DNA of 64,000 nt from Butyrivibrio sp. CB08 (GTDB lineage Bacteria > Bacillota > Clostridia > Lachnospirales > Lachnospiraceae). Positions 24,710-33,610 of this stretch are shown here, in pieces. The stretch is from the NCBI RefSeq assembly GCF_003625485.1, contig NZ_RAIR01000001.1, positions 744,001 through 808,000 of the forward strand, in the 5' to 3' direction. The number at the start of each line of letters is the position of its first letter. Within the stretch, counting starts at the first letter, position 1. The translations under genes were made by a program, and so were the position numbers. Under the pieces are notes generated by a model. That model was not told where the DNA came from. It did no database searches and saw only the letters and a program-made list of their open reading frames with translations.

Positions 24710-26731
24710 ATGGCAACTGAAGAGATCAAAAAAGAGTATCTTGAACTGGTTGAGACAATAAGGCACCACATGGACCTTTATTACAATCAGGATACTCCTG
24801 AAATATCTGATTTTGAGTATGATCAGCTCATGCAGCGCTTAAAGGCTATAGAGAGGGACAATCCTGAGATCGCTCTCAAAGATTCTCCAAGCCAGGTGGT
24901 TGGCGGAACAGCCAAGCGCGAAGCCGGGGTAAAGATTACTCACAACGTTCCGATGCTTTCTATTGAGGATGTTTTTAATGTGGATGACGTAAGAGCTTTT
25001 GTTAACAGAGTCCACGTTAGGCACCCTGATGCAAAATTCTCCGTTGAACAGAAGATCGATGGTCTTTCATTAACCCTTAGATACAATAAAAATGAATCCG
25101 ATGGAAAACTCCACCTCACCCTTGCTGAGACAAGAGGAGATGGTCTTATTGGCGAGGATGTAACAGCCAATGCGCTCGTAATTCCTGATGTTCAGAAGGT
25201 CATTGATCTTCCTTATGAGTACCTGGAGCTTAGGGGCGAAGTATATATGTCCCACGACTCTTTTGAAGCGTACAATGCTCTTATGGAGAAGGAGGGAAAA
25301 AAGCTTGCGGCTAATCCAAGAAACCTTGCTGCAGGTACACTTCGTCAGCTTGATCCGGAGATCACAAGAAGTCGCGGCCTTAAGATGTTCGTGTTTAACG
25401 TTCAGGATGGTCCAGAGGAACTTAAGGATTCTCACTGCAAGGCCATGGATCTTCTTTCGGAAAATGGCGTTAAGACAGTATTTCACAAACAGTGTGAGAA
25501 TGCTGATGAGGTTATAGCTGCCATTGAACAGATCGGAGAGATGCGTCAGGACCTTGAATTTGACCTGGACGGAGCGGTAGTAAAGGTAGATAACACAAAT
25601 TGGAGAGACGATTTCCCTGCTGGCAGCAAGTACTCAAGTGGCCATATCGCTTACAAGTACCCACCTGAGGAATGCGTAGTTGAGATGGACGAGATCCTGG
25701 TGGATGTCGGAAGAACTGGTAAGCTGACATTTACAGGGAGCTTTCATGATCCAAATACCGGTAAGCCAGCAAGACTTTGCGGTACTAGTGTATCAAGAGC
25801 CACACTTCACAATCAGGACTATATCACTGATATGAAGATTGGTGTTGGCGGTCATTATAAGCTCTTTAAGAGTGGTGAGATCATTCCTAAGCTAAATGGT
25901 TGCGTAAAAGAGCCTTTGGAGGTATATAAGGCTCCTGAAAAATGCCCTGTTTGCGGTGGTCATCTTGTAAGAGAAGCTGATACGGCAGATATAAGATGTA
26001 TCAATCCTACATGTCCTGCCCAGATTACAAGAACAATTGCATACTTTGCTTCAAGAGATGCAATGAATATCATGGGCCTTGGTGATACACTTGTAGAAGC
26101 ACTGGTTGGTGAGGGATATCTTCACAGCTACGTTGATATCTATCATCTAAAAGAACATCGCGATGAACTTATTGAAAAGGGCATCGTGGGAAAAGAAAAG
26201 AATACGGATAAGCTCCTTGCTGAGATAGAAAAATCTAAGGAAAATGATCCTGTAAGACTCCTTACTGGTCTTGCCATCAGAAATGTTGGTAAGTCTACAG
26301 CAAGAGAGATAATGAAACATTTTGATGAGCTTACAGATCTAACCAGAGTTACCAGAGATGGATTTTTACAGATTCCAGATATTGGCGAAACAACAGCTGA
26401 TGATCTTTATGAATTCTTCCACGATGAAGTTAGCTTACGTATATTGGATGAGATGAAAGCTCTTGGACTTAACATGAAAGCCAAAGAGGTAGAAGGTGCT
26501 TCAGATAAGCTTTCAGGTATGACTATTGTAGTTACAGGAACGCTTCCAACGCTGGGCAGAAAAGAAGCGGAAGAGCTCATTGTGAAAAACGGAGGAAAGG
26601 CTTCAGGAAGCGTTTCCAAGAAGACTAGCCTTGTTCTTGCTGGAGAAGCTGCAGGCAGTAAACTTACTAAGGCCAATGAACTTGGAATAAAGGTTATTGA
26701 CGAACAGACATTTCTTGATATGCTTAAATAA
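24710..26731 (+). CDS. ligA: NAD-dependent DNA ligase LigA
   Basis: Seals nicks in replication and repair. The 673 residues hold an NAD-binding Ia domain (about 1-70), the adenylation domain with KIDG and nucleophile Lys115 (same number as in E. coli), an OB fold, a four-Cys zinc finger (CPVCGGHLV and CINPTCPAQ), helix-hairpin-helix repeats, and a C-terminal BRCT domain (about 595-673; GMTIVVTGTLPTLGRKEAEE). All expected domains are present. Confidence 0.98.
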   Translation: MATEEIKKEYLELVETIRHHMDLYYNQDTPEISDFEYDQLMQRLKAIERDNPEIALKDSPSQVVGGTAKREAGVKITHNVPMLSIEDVFNVDDVRAFVNRVHVRHPDAKFSVEQKIDGLSLTLRYNKNESDGKLHLTLAETRGDGLIGEDVTANALVIPDVQKVIDLPYEYLELRGEVYMSHDSFEAYNALMEKEGKKLAANPRNLAAGTLRQLDPEITRSRGLKMFVFNVQDGPEELKDSHCKAMDLLSENGVKTVFHKQCENADEVIAAIEQIGEMRQDLEFDLDGAVVKVDNTNWRDDFPAGSKYSSGHIAYKYPPEECVVEMDEILVDVGRTGKLTFTGSFHDPNTGKPARLCGTSVSRATLHNQDYITDMKIGVGGHYKLFKSGEIIPKLNGCVKEPLEVYKAPEKCPVCGGHLVREADTADIRCINPTCPAQITRTIAYFASRDAMNIMGLGDTLVEALVGEGYLHSYVDIYHLKEHRDELIEKGIVGKEKNTDKLLAEIEKSKENDPVRLLTGLAIRNVGKSTAREIMKHFDELTDLTRVTRDGFLQIPDIGETTADDLYEFFHDEVSLRILDEMKALGLNMKAKEVEGASDKLSGMTIVVTGTLPTLGRKEAEELIVKNGGKASGSVSKKTSLVLAGEAAGSKLTKANELGIKVIDEQTFLDMLK

Positions 26732-26761
26732 ACATAATTACTAGACTGGAGATGAAAAAAG

Positions 26762-27736
26762 ATGCCTATCAAAGTACAGAATGACCTGCCGGTCAGGGAT
26801 ATCTTAGAAAAAGAAAACATATTTGTAGTTGATGAGAACAGGGCTATGCATCAGGATATCAGATCACTTCAGATCTGTATCTTAAATCTGATGCCGCTTA
26901 AGGAGGATACTGAGCTTCAGCTTCTAAGGTCCATGTCAAATACACCTCTTCAGATCGATGTTTCCTTTATGCAGATGAGTTCACACCATTCTGCAAATAC
27001 ATCTCCCAACCATTTGAACAGGTTCTACAACACCTTTGATGAGCTTAAAGAGAATACCTATGACGGCCTTATCATTACAGGAGCTCCAGTTGAACAGATG
27101 GAGTTTACTGAGGTTGATTACTGGGATGAGCTTTGCAGGGTCTTTGAGTGGTCCAAGACAAATGTTACATCTACATTCCATATTTGCTGGGGAGCCCAGG
27201 CAGGAATCTATTATCATTACGGCATAGATAAAGAGCCTCTTTCTGCTAAGAGATTTGGTATATACCAGCACAGGGTTAAAAACAGGAAGGTTCCTCTGGT
27301 TAGGGGCTTTGATGATGTTTTCCTGATGCCTCATTCAAGACATACAGAGACTCCTGCTGACAAGATTCACGCCTGTGAGGATCTTGTTGTTCTTGCTGAA
27401 TCTGATATCGCTGGTGTATTTCTTTGCATGAACAAGTCTGGCAGCCAGATCTTTGTCATGGGACATGCTGAATATGACAGACTTACACTTGATACTGAAT
27501 ACAAGAGAGATCTCTCCAAGGGTCTTCAGATAGATATACCCATCAACTATTACCCGGATGATGATCCTAACAATAAACCGGATCTTGTCTGGAGAGGACA
27601 TGCCAACAATCTCTATTCCAACTGGCTAAACTACTACGTTTACCAGAACACCCCATACAAGTGGGGGCAGATCCTGGATGCGGAAAAGAGAGGAATGGCA
27701 CATAAAGACCTTACCCAGAAAGTTGATCTTTCATAA
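26762..27736 (+). CDS. metA: Homoserine O-acetyltransferase, MetA family
   Basis: Activates homoserine at the first committed step of methionine synthesis. MetA-type fold of 324 residues. Cys142 (HICWGAQAG) is the acyl-enzyme nucleophile. Residue 111, in GAPVEQMEF, is Glu. In this family Glu111 is known to select acetyl-CoA and Gly111 succinyl-CoA, so acetyl transfer is predicted despite the common label homoserine O-succinyltransferase. No SAM riboswitch or T-box fits in the 30-base gap upstream. Confidence 0.95.
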   Translation: MPIKVQNDLPVRDILEKENIFVVDENRAMHQDIRSLQICILNLMPLKEDTELQLLRSMSNTPLQIDVSFMQMSSHHSANTSPNHLNRFYNTFDELKENTYDGLIITGAPVEQMEFTEVDYWDELCRVFEWSKTNVTSTFHICWGAQAGIYYHYGIDKEPLSAKRFGIYQHRVKNRKVPLVRGFDDVFLMPHSRHTETPADKIHACEDLVVLAESDIAGVFLCMNKSGSQIFVMGHAEYDRLTLDTEYKRDLSKGLQIDIPINYYPDDDPNNKPDLVWRGHANNLYSNWLNYYVYQNTPYKWGQILDAEKRGMAHKDLTQKVDLS

Positions 27737-27751
27737 GAGAAAGGAGTTTAT

Positions 27752-28588
27752 ATGGCCAAGTCACATAAGCTTCGAAATATCTATACCACCTTTCCGGAGG
27801 GCAGACATAAAGTACTGACCCTTAGCTATGATGATGGCAAGATCCCAGACAGGAGACTTGTTGAGATCTTTAATGATCATGGGCTAAAGGGAACATTTAA
27901 TATCAATTCCGGCCTTGAAAAGCGTAAGTTCAAAAATGACTATGACGAACGGATCCCTTCTTCAGAGTACAAAAAGCTCTATAAGGGGCATGAGGTTGCA
28001 AGTCACACAGTTCTCCATCCAACTATAGCAAGGACTCCTAAGGAGCAGATGATCAGACAGATCATTGAGGACAGAAGAGCACTTGAAGAGGTTATGGGAT
28101 ATACAGTAAGAGGCTTTGCTTATCCTAATGGATCTGTCAGCGAAGATGTAAGGGATGCACTTAAAGCCTGTGGAATAAGACATGCAAGAACTGTGGTTTC
28201 AACAAGAAGCTACGACATGCCAAATGACTATCTTACATGGAATCCGACATGTCACCATGGTGATCCTGCTTTTGAAGACCTGTACAAGGACTTTATCAAG
28301 GTTCACAAGAGACAATACCTGTATATGCTCTATGTATGGGGACACAGCTACGAGTTTGAAAAAGAAGACAACTGGAACATAATCGAAAAGTTTTCTAAAA
28401 AAATTGAAAACAAGTCAGATATCTGGTATGCAACCAACATAGAGATCGTTGATTATATGGACAGGGCAGAGCGCCTGCAAGTCTCTGTTAATGGGGATTT
28501 TGCTTACAATCCAAGTGCTGAAAGTGTATGGGTTGAAGTCGATAAGAAAATAATTGAGCTTAAAGGCGGAGCTTCCACAGAGTTGTAA
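27752..28588 (+). CDS. Polysaccharide deacetylase (NodB-type) family protein
   Basis: A 278-residue carbohydrate esterase family 4 enzyme. TLSYDDGKIPDR (about residues 24-35) gives the catalytic Asp pair, and EVASHTVLHP (about 79-88) gives the two metal His residues. RGFAYPNGSVSEDVRDAL is motif 3, and WGHSYEFEKEDNW includes the late His. No signal peptide is seen, so it may act in the cytoplasm on an unknown acetylated sugar, as several clostridial members may. It is closely spaced after metA, probably the same transcript. Confidence 0.85.
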   Translation: MAKSHKLRNIYTTFPEGRHKVLTLSYDDGKIPDRRLVEIFNDHGLKGTFNINSGLEKRKFKNDYDERIPSSEYKKLYKGHEVASHTVLHPTIARTPKEQMIRQIIEDRRALEEVMGYTVRGFAYPNGSVSEDVRDALKACGIRHARTVVSTRSYDMPNDYLTWNPTCHHGDPAFEDLYKDFIKVHKRQYLYMLYVWGHSYEFEKEDNWNIIEKFSKKIENKSDIWYATNIEIVDYMDRAERLQVSVNGDFAYNPSAESVWVEVDKKIIELKGGASTEL

Positions 28589-28611
28589 TTTTCTTTTTAA
28601 TAAGTTAAAAT
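28583..28611 (+). promoter_or_regulatory. Candidate promoter of the coiled-coil gene
   Basis: TTGTAA (28583-28588) lies 17 bases before TAAAAT (28606-28611). An AAGTTAA / TTAACTT inverted repeat (28602-28608, 28627-28633) spans the -10 and presumed start site and could be an operator. Confidence 0.5.
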
Positions 28612-28652
28612 ATATATGTTAAGTCGTTAACTTTTCAAAAGGAGAATTGCTT

Positions 28653-29135
28653 ATGCCTCTTAATATTGAAAACGATGATGCAGCTGTAAAATCTGAAGAA
28701 CGCGGCAAAAAACCTACCAAGAAAACCAAAGAAATGCTTGAAGAAAATTCAAAGCAGATCGAGGAACTTGAAGCTTCTCAGAAACAGCTTGAAGAGGAGC
28801 TTGCTGGCCTTTTGAAAGAAGAAGAGGCACTTGGGGACAAATCTGCGCTTAAGATGAAGGTTACTCACAAGAAGTATGGTGAGGGAACTGTTACCAGCCA
28901 GGATGGTAAATACATCGAGGTTAAGTTCTCTGATGTTGTAAAGAAGTTTGTTCTTCCTGGATGTATCGCAGATAAGTACCTTGAGGTCAATGATGATGCT
29001 ATCCTTGATTACTACATTAAGTGTAACGAGATACATCAAAAGAAGATGGCTACAGAGCTCAAGATTAAATCTGCAACATATGCTATCCAGAGACATGAGG
29101 ATGCCATTGACAGACTAAAAGCTAAATTAAAATAA
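28653..29135 (+). CDS. Coiled-coil protein with small UvrD/PcrA-type C-terminal-like fold
   Basis: 160 residues. The first ~65 are a charged coiled coil (EENSKQIEELEASQKQLEEE and on). A beta-rich segment, HKKYGEGTVTSQDGKYIEVKF, follows, resembling the Tudor-like domain found at the end of PcrA/UvrD helicases, and the last 30 residues are again helical. Function unknown. Start: ATG 28653, with AAAAGGAG 8 bases upstream; the TTG at 28647 is too close to that site. Confidence 0.75.
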   Translation: MPLNIENDDAAVKSEERGKKPTKKTKEMLEENSKQIEELEASQKQLEEELAGLLKEEEALGDKSALKMKVTHKKYGEGTVTSQDGKYIEVKFSDVVKKFVLPGCIADKYLEVNDDAILDYYIKCNEIHQKKMATELKIKSATYAIQRHEDAIDRLKAKLK

Positions 29136-29147
29136 TGAAAATAAATA

Positions 29148-29182
29148 ACTCCACTGCTTAATCAGCAGTGGAGTATTTTTTT
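29148..29182. terminator. Terminator shared by convergent genes
   Basis: ACTCCACTGCT (29148-29158) pairs with AGCAGTGGAGT (29164-29174), an 11-bp perfect stem with a 5-base loop, followed by ATTTTTTT on the + strand. It can also end the minus-strand giant gene, which stops 7 bases beyond it, but with a weaker T-run on that strand. Confidence 0.9.
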
Positions 29183-32100
29183 ATGCCAGTTTTTGTGGAG
29201 TTGCGTTTTCTTTTGCAACTTTCTTTTGAGCTGTAGAGAGCATGAGCTTGATTCTGTTAAGCTGGTTAACTTCTGAAGCTCCTGGATCGTAGTCGATAGC
29301 CACAATATTGCAGCCCGGATACATATGTCTCATCTGTTTGATTACACCCTTACCGACGACGTGGTTTGGAAGACATCCAAATGGCTGTGTACATACGATA
29401 TTAGTAGCGCCTTCCTTGATAAGCTCAACCATTTCTCCTGTAAGGAACCAGCCTTCACCTGTCTGATTACCGATTGATACGATTGGCTCAGCGTATTTTA
29501 CAAGCTCGTAGATACTTGTAGGTGGTTCAAAGTGAACACTCTTTTCAAAGGCCTTGCTTGCGCCGCTTCTAAGTCTTTCTATAGCCCAGATAGCAACTCT
29601 CATAAGAGCAGCTGTCTTCCTGGAGGTTCCAAGCTCTTTTGCCTTGTATATCTGGTTGTAGAAGCAGTAGAGCATAAAGTCTATGAGATCAGGAACAACA
29701 GCCTCAGCGCCTTCTGCTTCAAGGAGTTCAACCAGGTGGTTATTAGCAGCTGGAGCAAACTTAACCAGGATCTCGCCTACAACGCCAACTCTTGGCTTAA
29801 CTACATCAGTTAACTCTATCTTATCAAAGTCCTCGATGATGTCTTTGCAGAGCTTTTGGAATCTTGCAAAGCTCAGGTGCTTGGATGTTACAAACTTCTT
29901 GGCTTCAAGAAGCCATTTCTGATGACATTCATCTACAGAGCCTTCTCTGGCTTCATATGGACGCATTCTGTATACACATCTCATGAACACGTCACCAAGA
30001 ATAGCACCATAAGCAGCTCTTTCGATCATACCTAAATTGATATGGAAGCCTGGATTAGCTTCGAGTTTGGAAAGATTCAGTGATACAACAGGAATCTGCT
30101 CCATTCCGGCTTTTTTGAGAGCTCTTCTTATGAATCCAACATAGTTTGTAGCTCTGCATCCGCCACCAGTCTGAGACATGATGACAGCTGTTTTGTTAAG
30201 GTCGTACTTACCTGAGTGAAGCTCATCCATGATCTGACCAACTACCCACAAAGAAGGATAGCAGGCATCATTGTTAACATACTTAAGACCCATGTCTATG
30301 GCATGTCTGTTGTCGTTTTGCATTACAACGAAGTTGTATCCGCAAGACGCAAATGCAGGCTCTAAGATGTCGAAGTGAATTGGTGACATCTGAGGGCAGA
30401 GGATGGTGTAGTTCTTGCGCATATCCTCAGTGAACAGAACTCTGTTATTGGCAGATGATCTGATAGTCCTCTTCTGATTCTTTTGCTTACGGACTCTGAT
30501 GGCTGCAAGAAGAGAACGAACTCTTATCCTAGCGCTTCCAAGGGAGTTAACTTCGTCTATCTTAAGGCAGGTATAGATCTTGTCTGAACCTGAAAGTATA
30601 TCATTAACCTGATCAGTTGTTACAGCATCAAGACCGCATCCAAAGGAGTTGAGCTGGATAAGATCAAGATTTTCACGGCTTCTTACATAGCTTGCTGCAG
30701 CGTAGAGTCTTGAGTGGTACATCCACTGGTCTGATACGATAAGTGGTCTTTCAGGAGCTCCAAGGTGGGAGATGCTGTCCTCTGTAAGAACTGCAACGCC
30801 GTAGGAGCAGATCATATCAGGAATTCCATGGTTAATCTCAGGATCAACGTGATATGGACGGCCAGCAAGAACGATACCGTGCTTGCCATTTTCTTCCATC
30901 CACTTAAGGGTTTCTTCACCCTTTTGCTGAACATCTTTTCTGGCCCTTGCCATTTCATCCCAGCCGTCTTTAGCAGCCTTTATTACTTCCTCTGCAGGGA
31001 TCTCGGAAAACTCTTTTACAAGAGAATCAGTTACTGTCTCAATACTTGTGAAAGCCATAAATGGGTTCCTGAGCTTCATCTTGCCTTCGGTAATGGCCTC
31101 AACATTGTTTTTGATATTCTCTGAATAGGATGTAACAATAGGGCAGTTATAATGGTTGGTTGCGCCATCTACCTCTTTTCTCTCATAGAAAAGACCTGGA
31201 TAGAAGATGAAGTCAACCTTTTGGCCAATGAGCCATTCCACATGTCCGTGGGATATCTTGGCTGGATAACACTCTGATTCACTTGGAATTGATTCAATAC
31301 CCATCTCATAGATCTGGTGAGTTGATCTTGGAGAAAGAACTACTCTGAATCCGAGATTGGTAAAGAATGTAAACCAGAATGGATAGTTTTCATAGAAATT
31401 GAGAACCCTTGGTATACCAACGGTACCTCTAGTTGCCTTGTCTGGATCAAGAGGCTCGTAGCCAAAGATTCTTTTGTACTTGTAATCAAAGAGGTTAGGA
31501 ATGCCATCAGCATTCTTGACCTTACCAATACCGCGCTCGCACCTGTTTCCTGAAATGTGCTGACGACCGCCTGTGAACTTGTTGATGGTAAGTCTGCAGT
31601 GGTTGGTGCAGCCCTGACAGGTGGTCATGCTTGTTGAATATTTAAGGCTGTTTATCTGATCGATAGACAACATAGTAGTCTTGTAATCGTCTACTTCACT
31701 AAAGCGTTCACGGGCAATAAGAGCAGCTCCGAACGCGCCCATGATTCCTGCGATATCAGGGCGGATAGCTTCAGCACCTGAAATGATCTCAAAAGCCCTA
31801 AGGACTGCGTCATTATAGAAAGTTCCGCCCTGTACAACAATGTGATTACCAAGATCCTTGGCGTCAGAAACCTTGATAACCTTAAACAGAGCGTTTTTGA
31901 TAACTGAGTAAGCAAGACCTGATGAGATATCAGCTACATCAGCTCCTTCCTTCTGGGCCTGCTTAACCCTGGAATTCATAAATACAGTACATCTTGTTCC
32001 AAGATCTACTGGAGATTTAGCGTAAAGAGCAACCTTGGCAAAATCCTGAACTGAGTAGTCAAGGGACTTGGCAAAGGTCTCAATAAAGGAGCCACATCCT

Positions 32101-33443
32101 GAAGAGCATGCTTCGTTAAGTTGAACGGAATCAACAGAATTGTTCTTGATATGGATGCACTTCATGTCCTGACCACCGATATCTAGAATACAGTCAACCT
32201 GTGGATCAAAGAATGCAGCTGCATTGTAGTGAGCAATTGTCTCAACTTCGCCGTCATCAAGTAAAAGAGCGGATTTAAGAAGAGCTTCACCATAACCTGT
32301 AGAGCATGATCTTGCGATTCTGACGCCTTCAGGCATCAGCTTGTATATCTCCTGAATAGAAGTAATGGCAGTCTTTAAAGGACTTCCGTTGTTACTTGAA
32401 TAGAATGAATATAAAAGGTCTCCATCTTCGCTGATAAGCGCACACTTGGTTGTTGTGGAACCAGCATCGATTCCAAGGAAAGCATTGCCCTTATAATCAT
32501 CAAGTTTTCTTGTTTTTACCCTGTAATTGTCCTGTCTGGATTTAAATGACCTGTATTCATCTTCATTTTTGAATAATGGATCAAGACGGGAAACTTCAGC
32601 TTCCATAACGATCTTGCTGGAGAGCTTACCAGTCATTTCCTCCATGCTGTATGAAACATCCTCATGAGCATTCATGGCAGAGCCAATAGCTGCAAAAAGA
32701 TGAGAGTTATCAAGTTCTATTGTGTGCTCACTATCAAGGTTTAAAGTTCTTACAAATGAAGCCTTGAGCTGATCAAGGAAGTGAAGAGGACCACCAAGAA
32801 ATGCTACGTGGCCTCTGATAGGCTTACCACATGCAAGGCCGGAAATAGTCTGGTTAACTACGGCCTGGAAAATAGATGCTGAAAGGTCTTCTTTTGTAGC
32901 ACCTTCATTGATAAGCGGCTGAATATCTGACTTGGCAAATACACCGCATCTTGCGGCGATTGTGTAAAGAGAGTTGTAGTTTTTGGCATACTCATTAAGA
33001 CCTGTGGCATCTGTCTGTAACAGAGAAGCCATCTGATCGATAAAAGAGCCTGTACCACCGGCACAGATACCGTTCATACGCTGCTCGACATTACCATCCT
33101 CAAAGTAGATGATCTTGGCATCCTCGCCGCCAAGCTCAATTGCGACATCTGTCTTGGGAGCAAGAGCCTTAAGAGATGTAGAAACAGCTACAACTTCCTG
33201 CTCAAATGGTACGCCAAGGTGTTTAGCAAGAGTAAGTCCACCAGAGCCTGTGATAACAGGGTGGAGAGTTACATTGCCACATTTACTCATGGCATCATTT
33301 AAAAGATCGGAGAGAGTCTCCTGAATATTAGCAAAATGTCTTCTATAGTCTGAAAAGACAATATTTCTGTCTTTGTCTAAAAGTGCAATCTTAACAGTTG
33401 TAGAACCAATGTCAATTCCAAGTGTAAAATCTTTTGAAATCAT
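29181..33443 (-). CDS. Giant acyl-CoA dehydratase activase-like protein, double ASKHA domain
   Basis: A 1420-residue protein of the BcrAD/BadFG (HgdC) class. Activase domain 1 (about 1-285) starts FTLGIDIGSTTVKIALL and has Cys127 (GICAGGTGS) and Cys166 (AARCGVF), the numbers of the bridging [4Fe-4S] ligands in HgdC of Acidaminococcus. Activase domain 2 (about 330-600; FLGIDAGSTTTKCALI) repeats them in EACSSGCGS and GTRCTVF. A Cys-rich link (TCQGCTNHC) leads to DUF2229 and HgdB-like regions at the C-terminus. Start: ATG at 33443, with AGAGG upstream; an earlier ATG at 33479 precedes the predicted transcript start. It should be an ATP-driven low-potential electron donor or reductase; the substrate is unknown, and no dehydratase subunits adjoin it. 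Confidence 0.85.
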   Translation of the reverse strand: MISKDFTLGIDIGSTTVKIALLDKDRNIVFSDYRRHFANIQETLSDLLNDAMSKCGNVTLHPVITGSGGLTLAKHLGVPFEQEVVAVSTSLKALAPKTDVAIELGGEDAKIIYFEDGNVEQRMNGICAGGTGSFIDQMASLLQTDATGLNEYAKNYNSLYTIAARCGVFAKSDIQPLINEGATKEDLSASIFQAVVNQTISGLACGKPIRGHVAFLGGPLHFLDQLKASFVRTLNLDSEHTIELDNSHLFAAIGSAMNAHEDVSYSMEEMTGKLSSKIVMEAEVSRLDPLFKNEDEYRSFKSRQDNYRVKTRKLDDYKGNAFLGIDAGSTTTKCALISEDGDLLYSFYSSNNGSPLKTAITSIQEIYKLMPEGVRIARSCSTGYGEALLKSALLLDDGEVETIAHYNAAAFFDPQVDCILDIGGQDMKCIHIKNNSVDSVQLNEACSSGCGSFIETFAKSLDYSVQDFAKVALYAKSPVDLGTRCTVFMNSRVKQAQKEGADVADISSGLAYSVIKNALFKVIKVSDAKDLGNHIVVQGGTFYNDAVLRAFEIISGAEAIRPDIAGIMGAFGAALIARERFSEVDDYKTTMLSIDQINSLKYSTSMTTCQGCTNHCRLTINKFTGGRQHISGNRCERGIGKVKNADGIPNLFDYKYKRIFGYEPLDPDKATRGTVGIPRVLNFYENYPFWFTFFTNLGFRVVLSPRSTHQIYEMGIESIPSESECYPAKISHGHVEWLIGQKVDFIFYPGLFYERKEVDGATNHYNCPIVTSYSENIKNNVEAITEGKMKLRNPFMAFTSIETVTDSLVKEFSEIPAEEVIKAAKDGWDEMARARKDVQQKGEETLKWMEENGKHGIVLAGRPYHVDPEINHGIPDMICSYGVAVLTEDSISHLGAPERPLIVSDQWMYHSRLYAAASYVRSRENLDLIQLNSFGCGLDAVTTDQVNDILSGSDKIYTCLKIDEVNSLGSARIRVRSLLAAIRVRKQKNQKRTIRSSANNRVLFTEDMRKNYTILCPQMSPIHFDILEPAFASCGYNFVVMQNDNRHAIDMGLKYVNNDACYPSLWVVGQIMDELHSGKYDLNKTAVIMSQTGGGCRATNYVGFIRRALKKAGMEQIPVVSLNLSKLEANPGFHINLGMIERAAYGAILGDVFMRCVYRMRPYEAREGSVDECHQKWLLEAKKFVTSKHLSFARFQKLCKDIIEDFDKIELTDVVKPRVGVVGEILVKFAPAANNHLVELLEAEGAEAVVPDLIDFMLYCFYNQIYKAKELGTSRKTAALMRVAIWAIERLRSGASKAFEKSVHFEPPTSIYELVKYAEPIVSIGNQTGEGWFLTGEMVELIKEGATNIVCTQPFGCLPNHVVGKGVIKQMRHMYPGCNIVAIDYDPGASEVNQLNRIKLMLSTAQKKVAKENATPQKLA

Positions 33444-33481
33444 AAAAAACCTCTTCTTATTAATAACCGACAATCTCAATG

Positions 33482-33510
33482 ATTATATAGCAGAGGGGTG
33501 AAAAAAGCAA
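33482..33510 (-). promoter_or_regulatory. Promoter of the giant activase gene
   Basis: On the minus strand TTGCTT (33510-33505) and TATAAT (33487-33482) are 17 bases apart, with transcription starting near 33475. The -35 abuts that of the divergent + strand promoter. Confidence 0.6.
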
Positions 33511-33540
33511 TTGGAATAGATTGCATAAAATGTTTACAAT
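33511..33540 (+). promoter_or_regulatory. Divergent promoter of the rhomboid-like gene
   Basis: TTGGAA (33511-33516) and TACAAT (33535-33540), 18-base spacer. It is back to back with the minus-strand promoter, so the two may compete or share a regulator. Confidence 0.45.
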
Positions 33541-33610
33541 AAAAACAGCAGATGTTAAAATTTTAAAGTTAAATGACTAATAAAAATCATGAAAGCTGGA
33601 CTGATCATAT

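Noticed and set aside
26732..26761. SAM riboswitch or T-box before metA
   Set aside because: The gap is only 30 bases and contains only a ribosome site.
33444..33479. ATG at 33479 on the minus strand as start of the giant activase
   Set aside because: The predicted transcript starts near 33475, and ATG 33443 has AGAGG upstream and gives the usual N-terminus.
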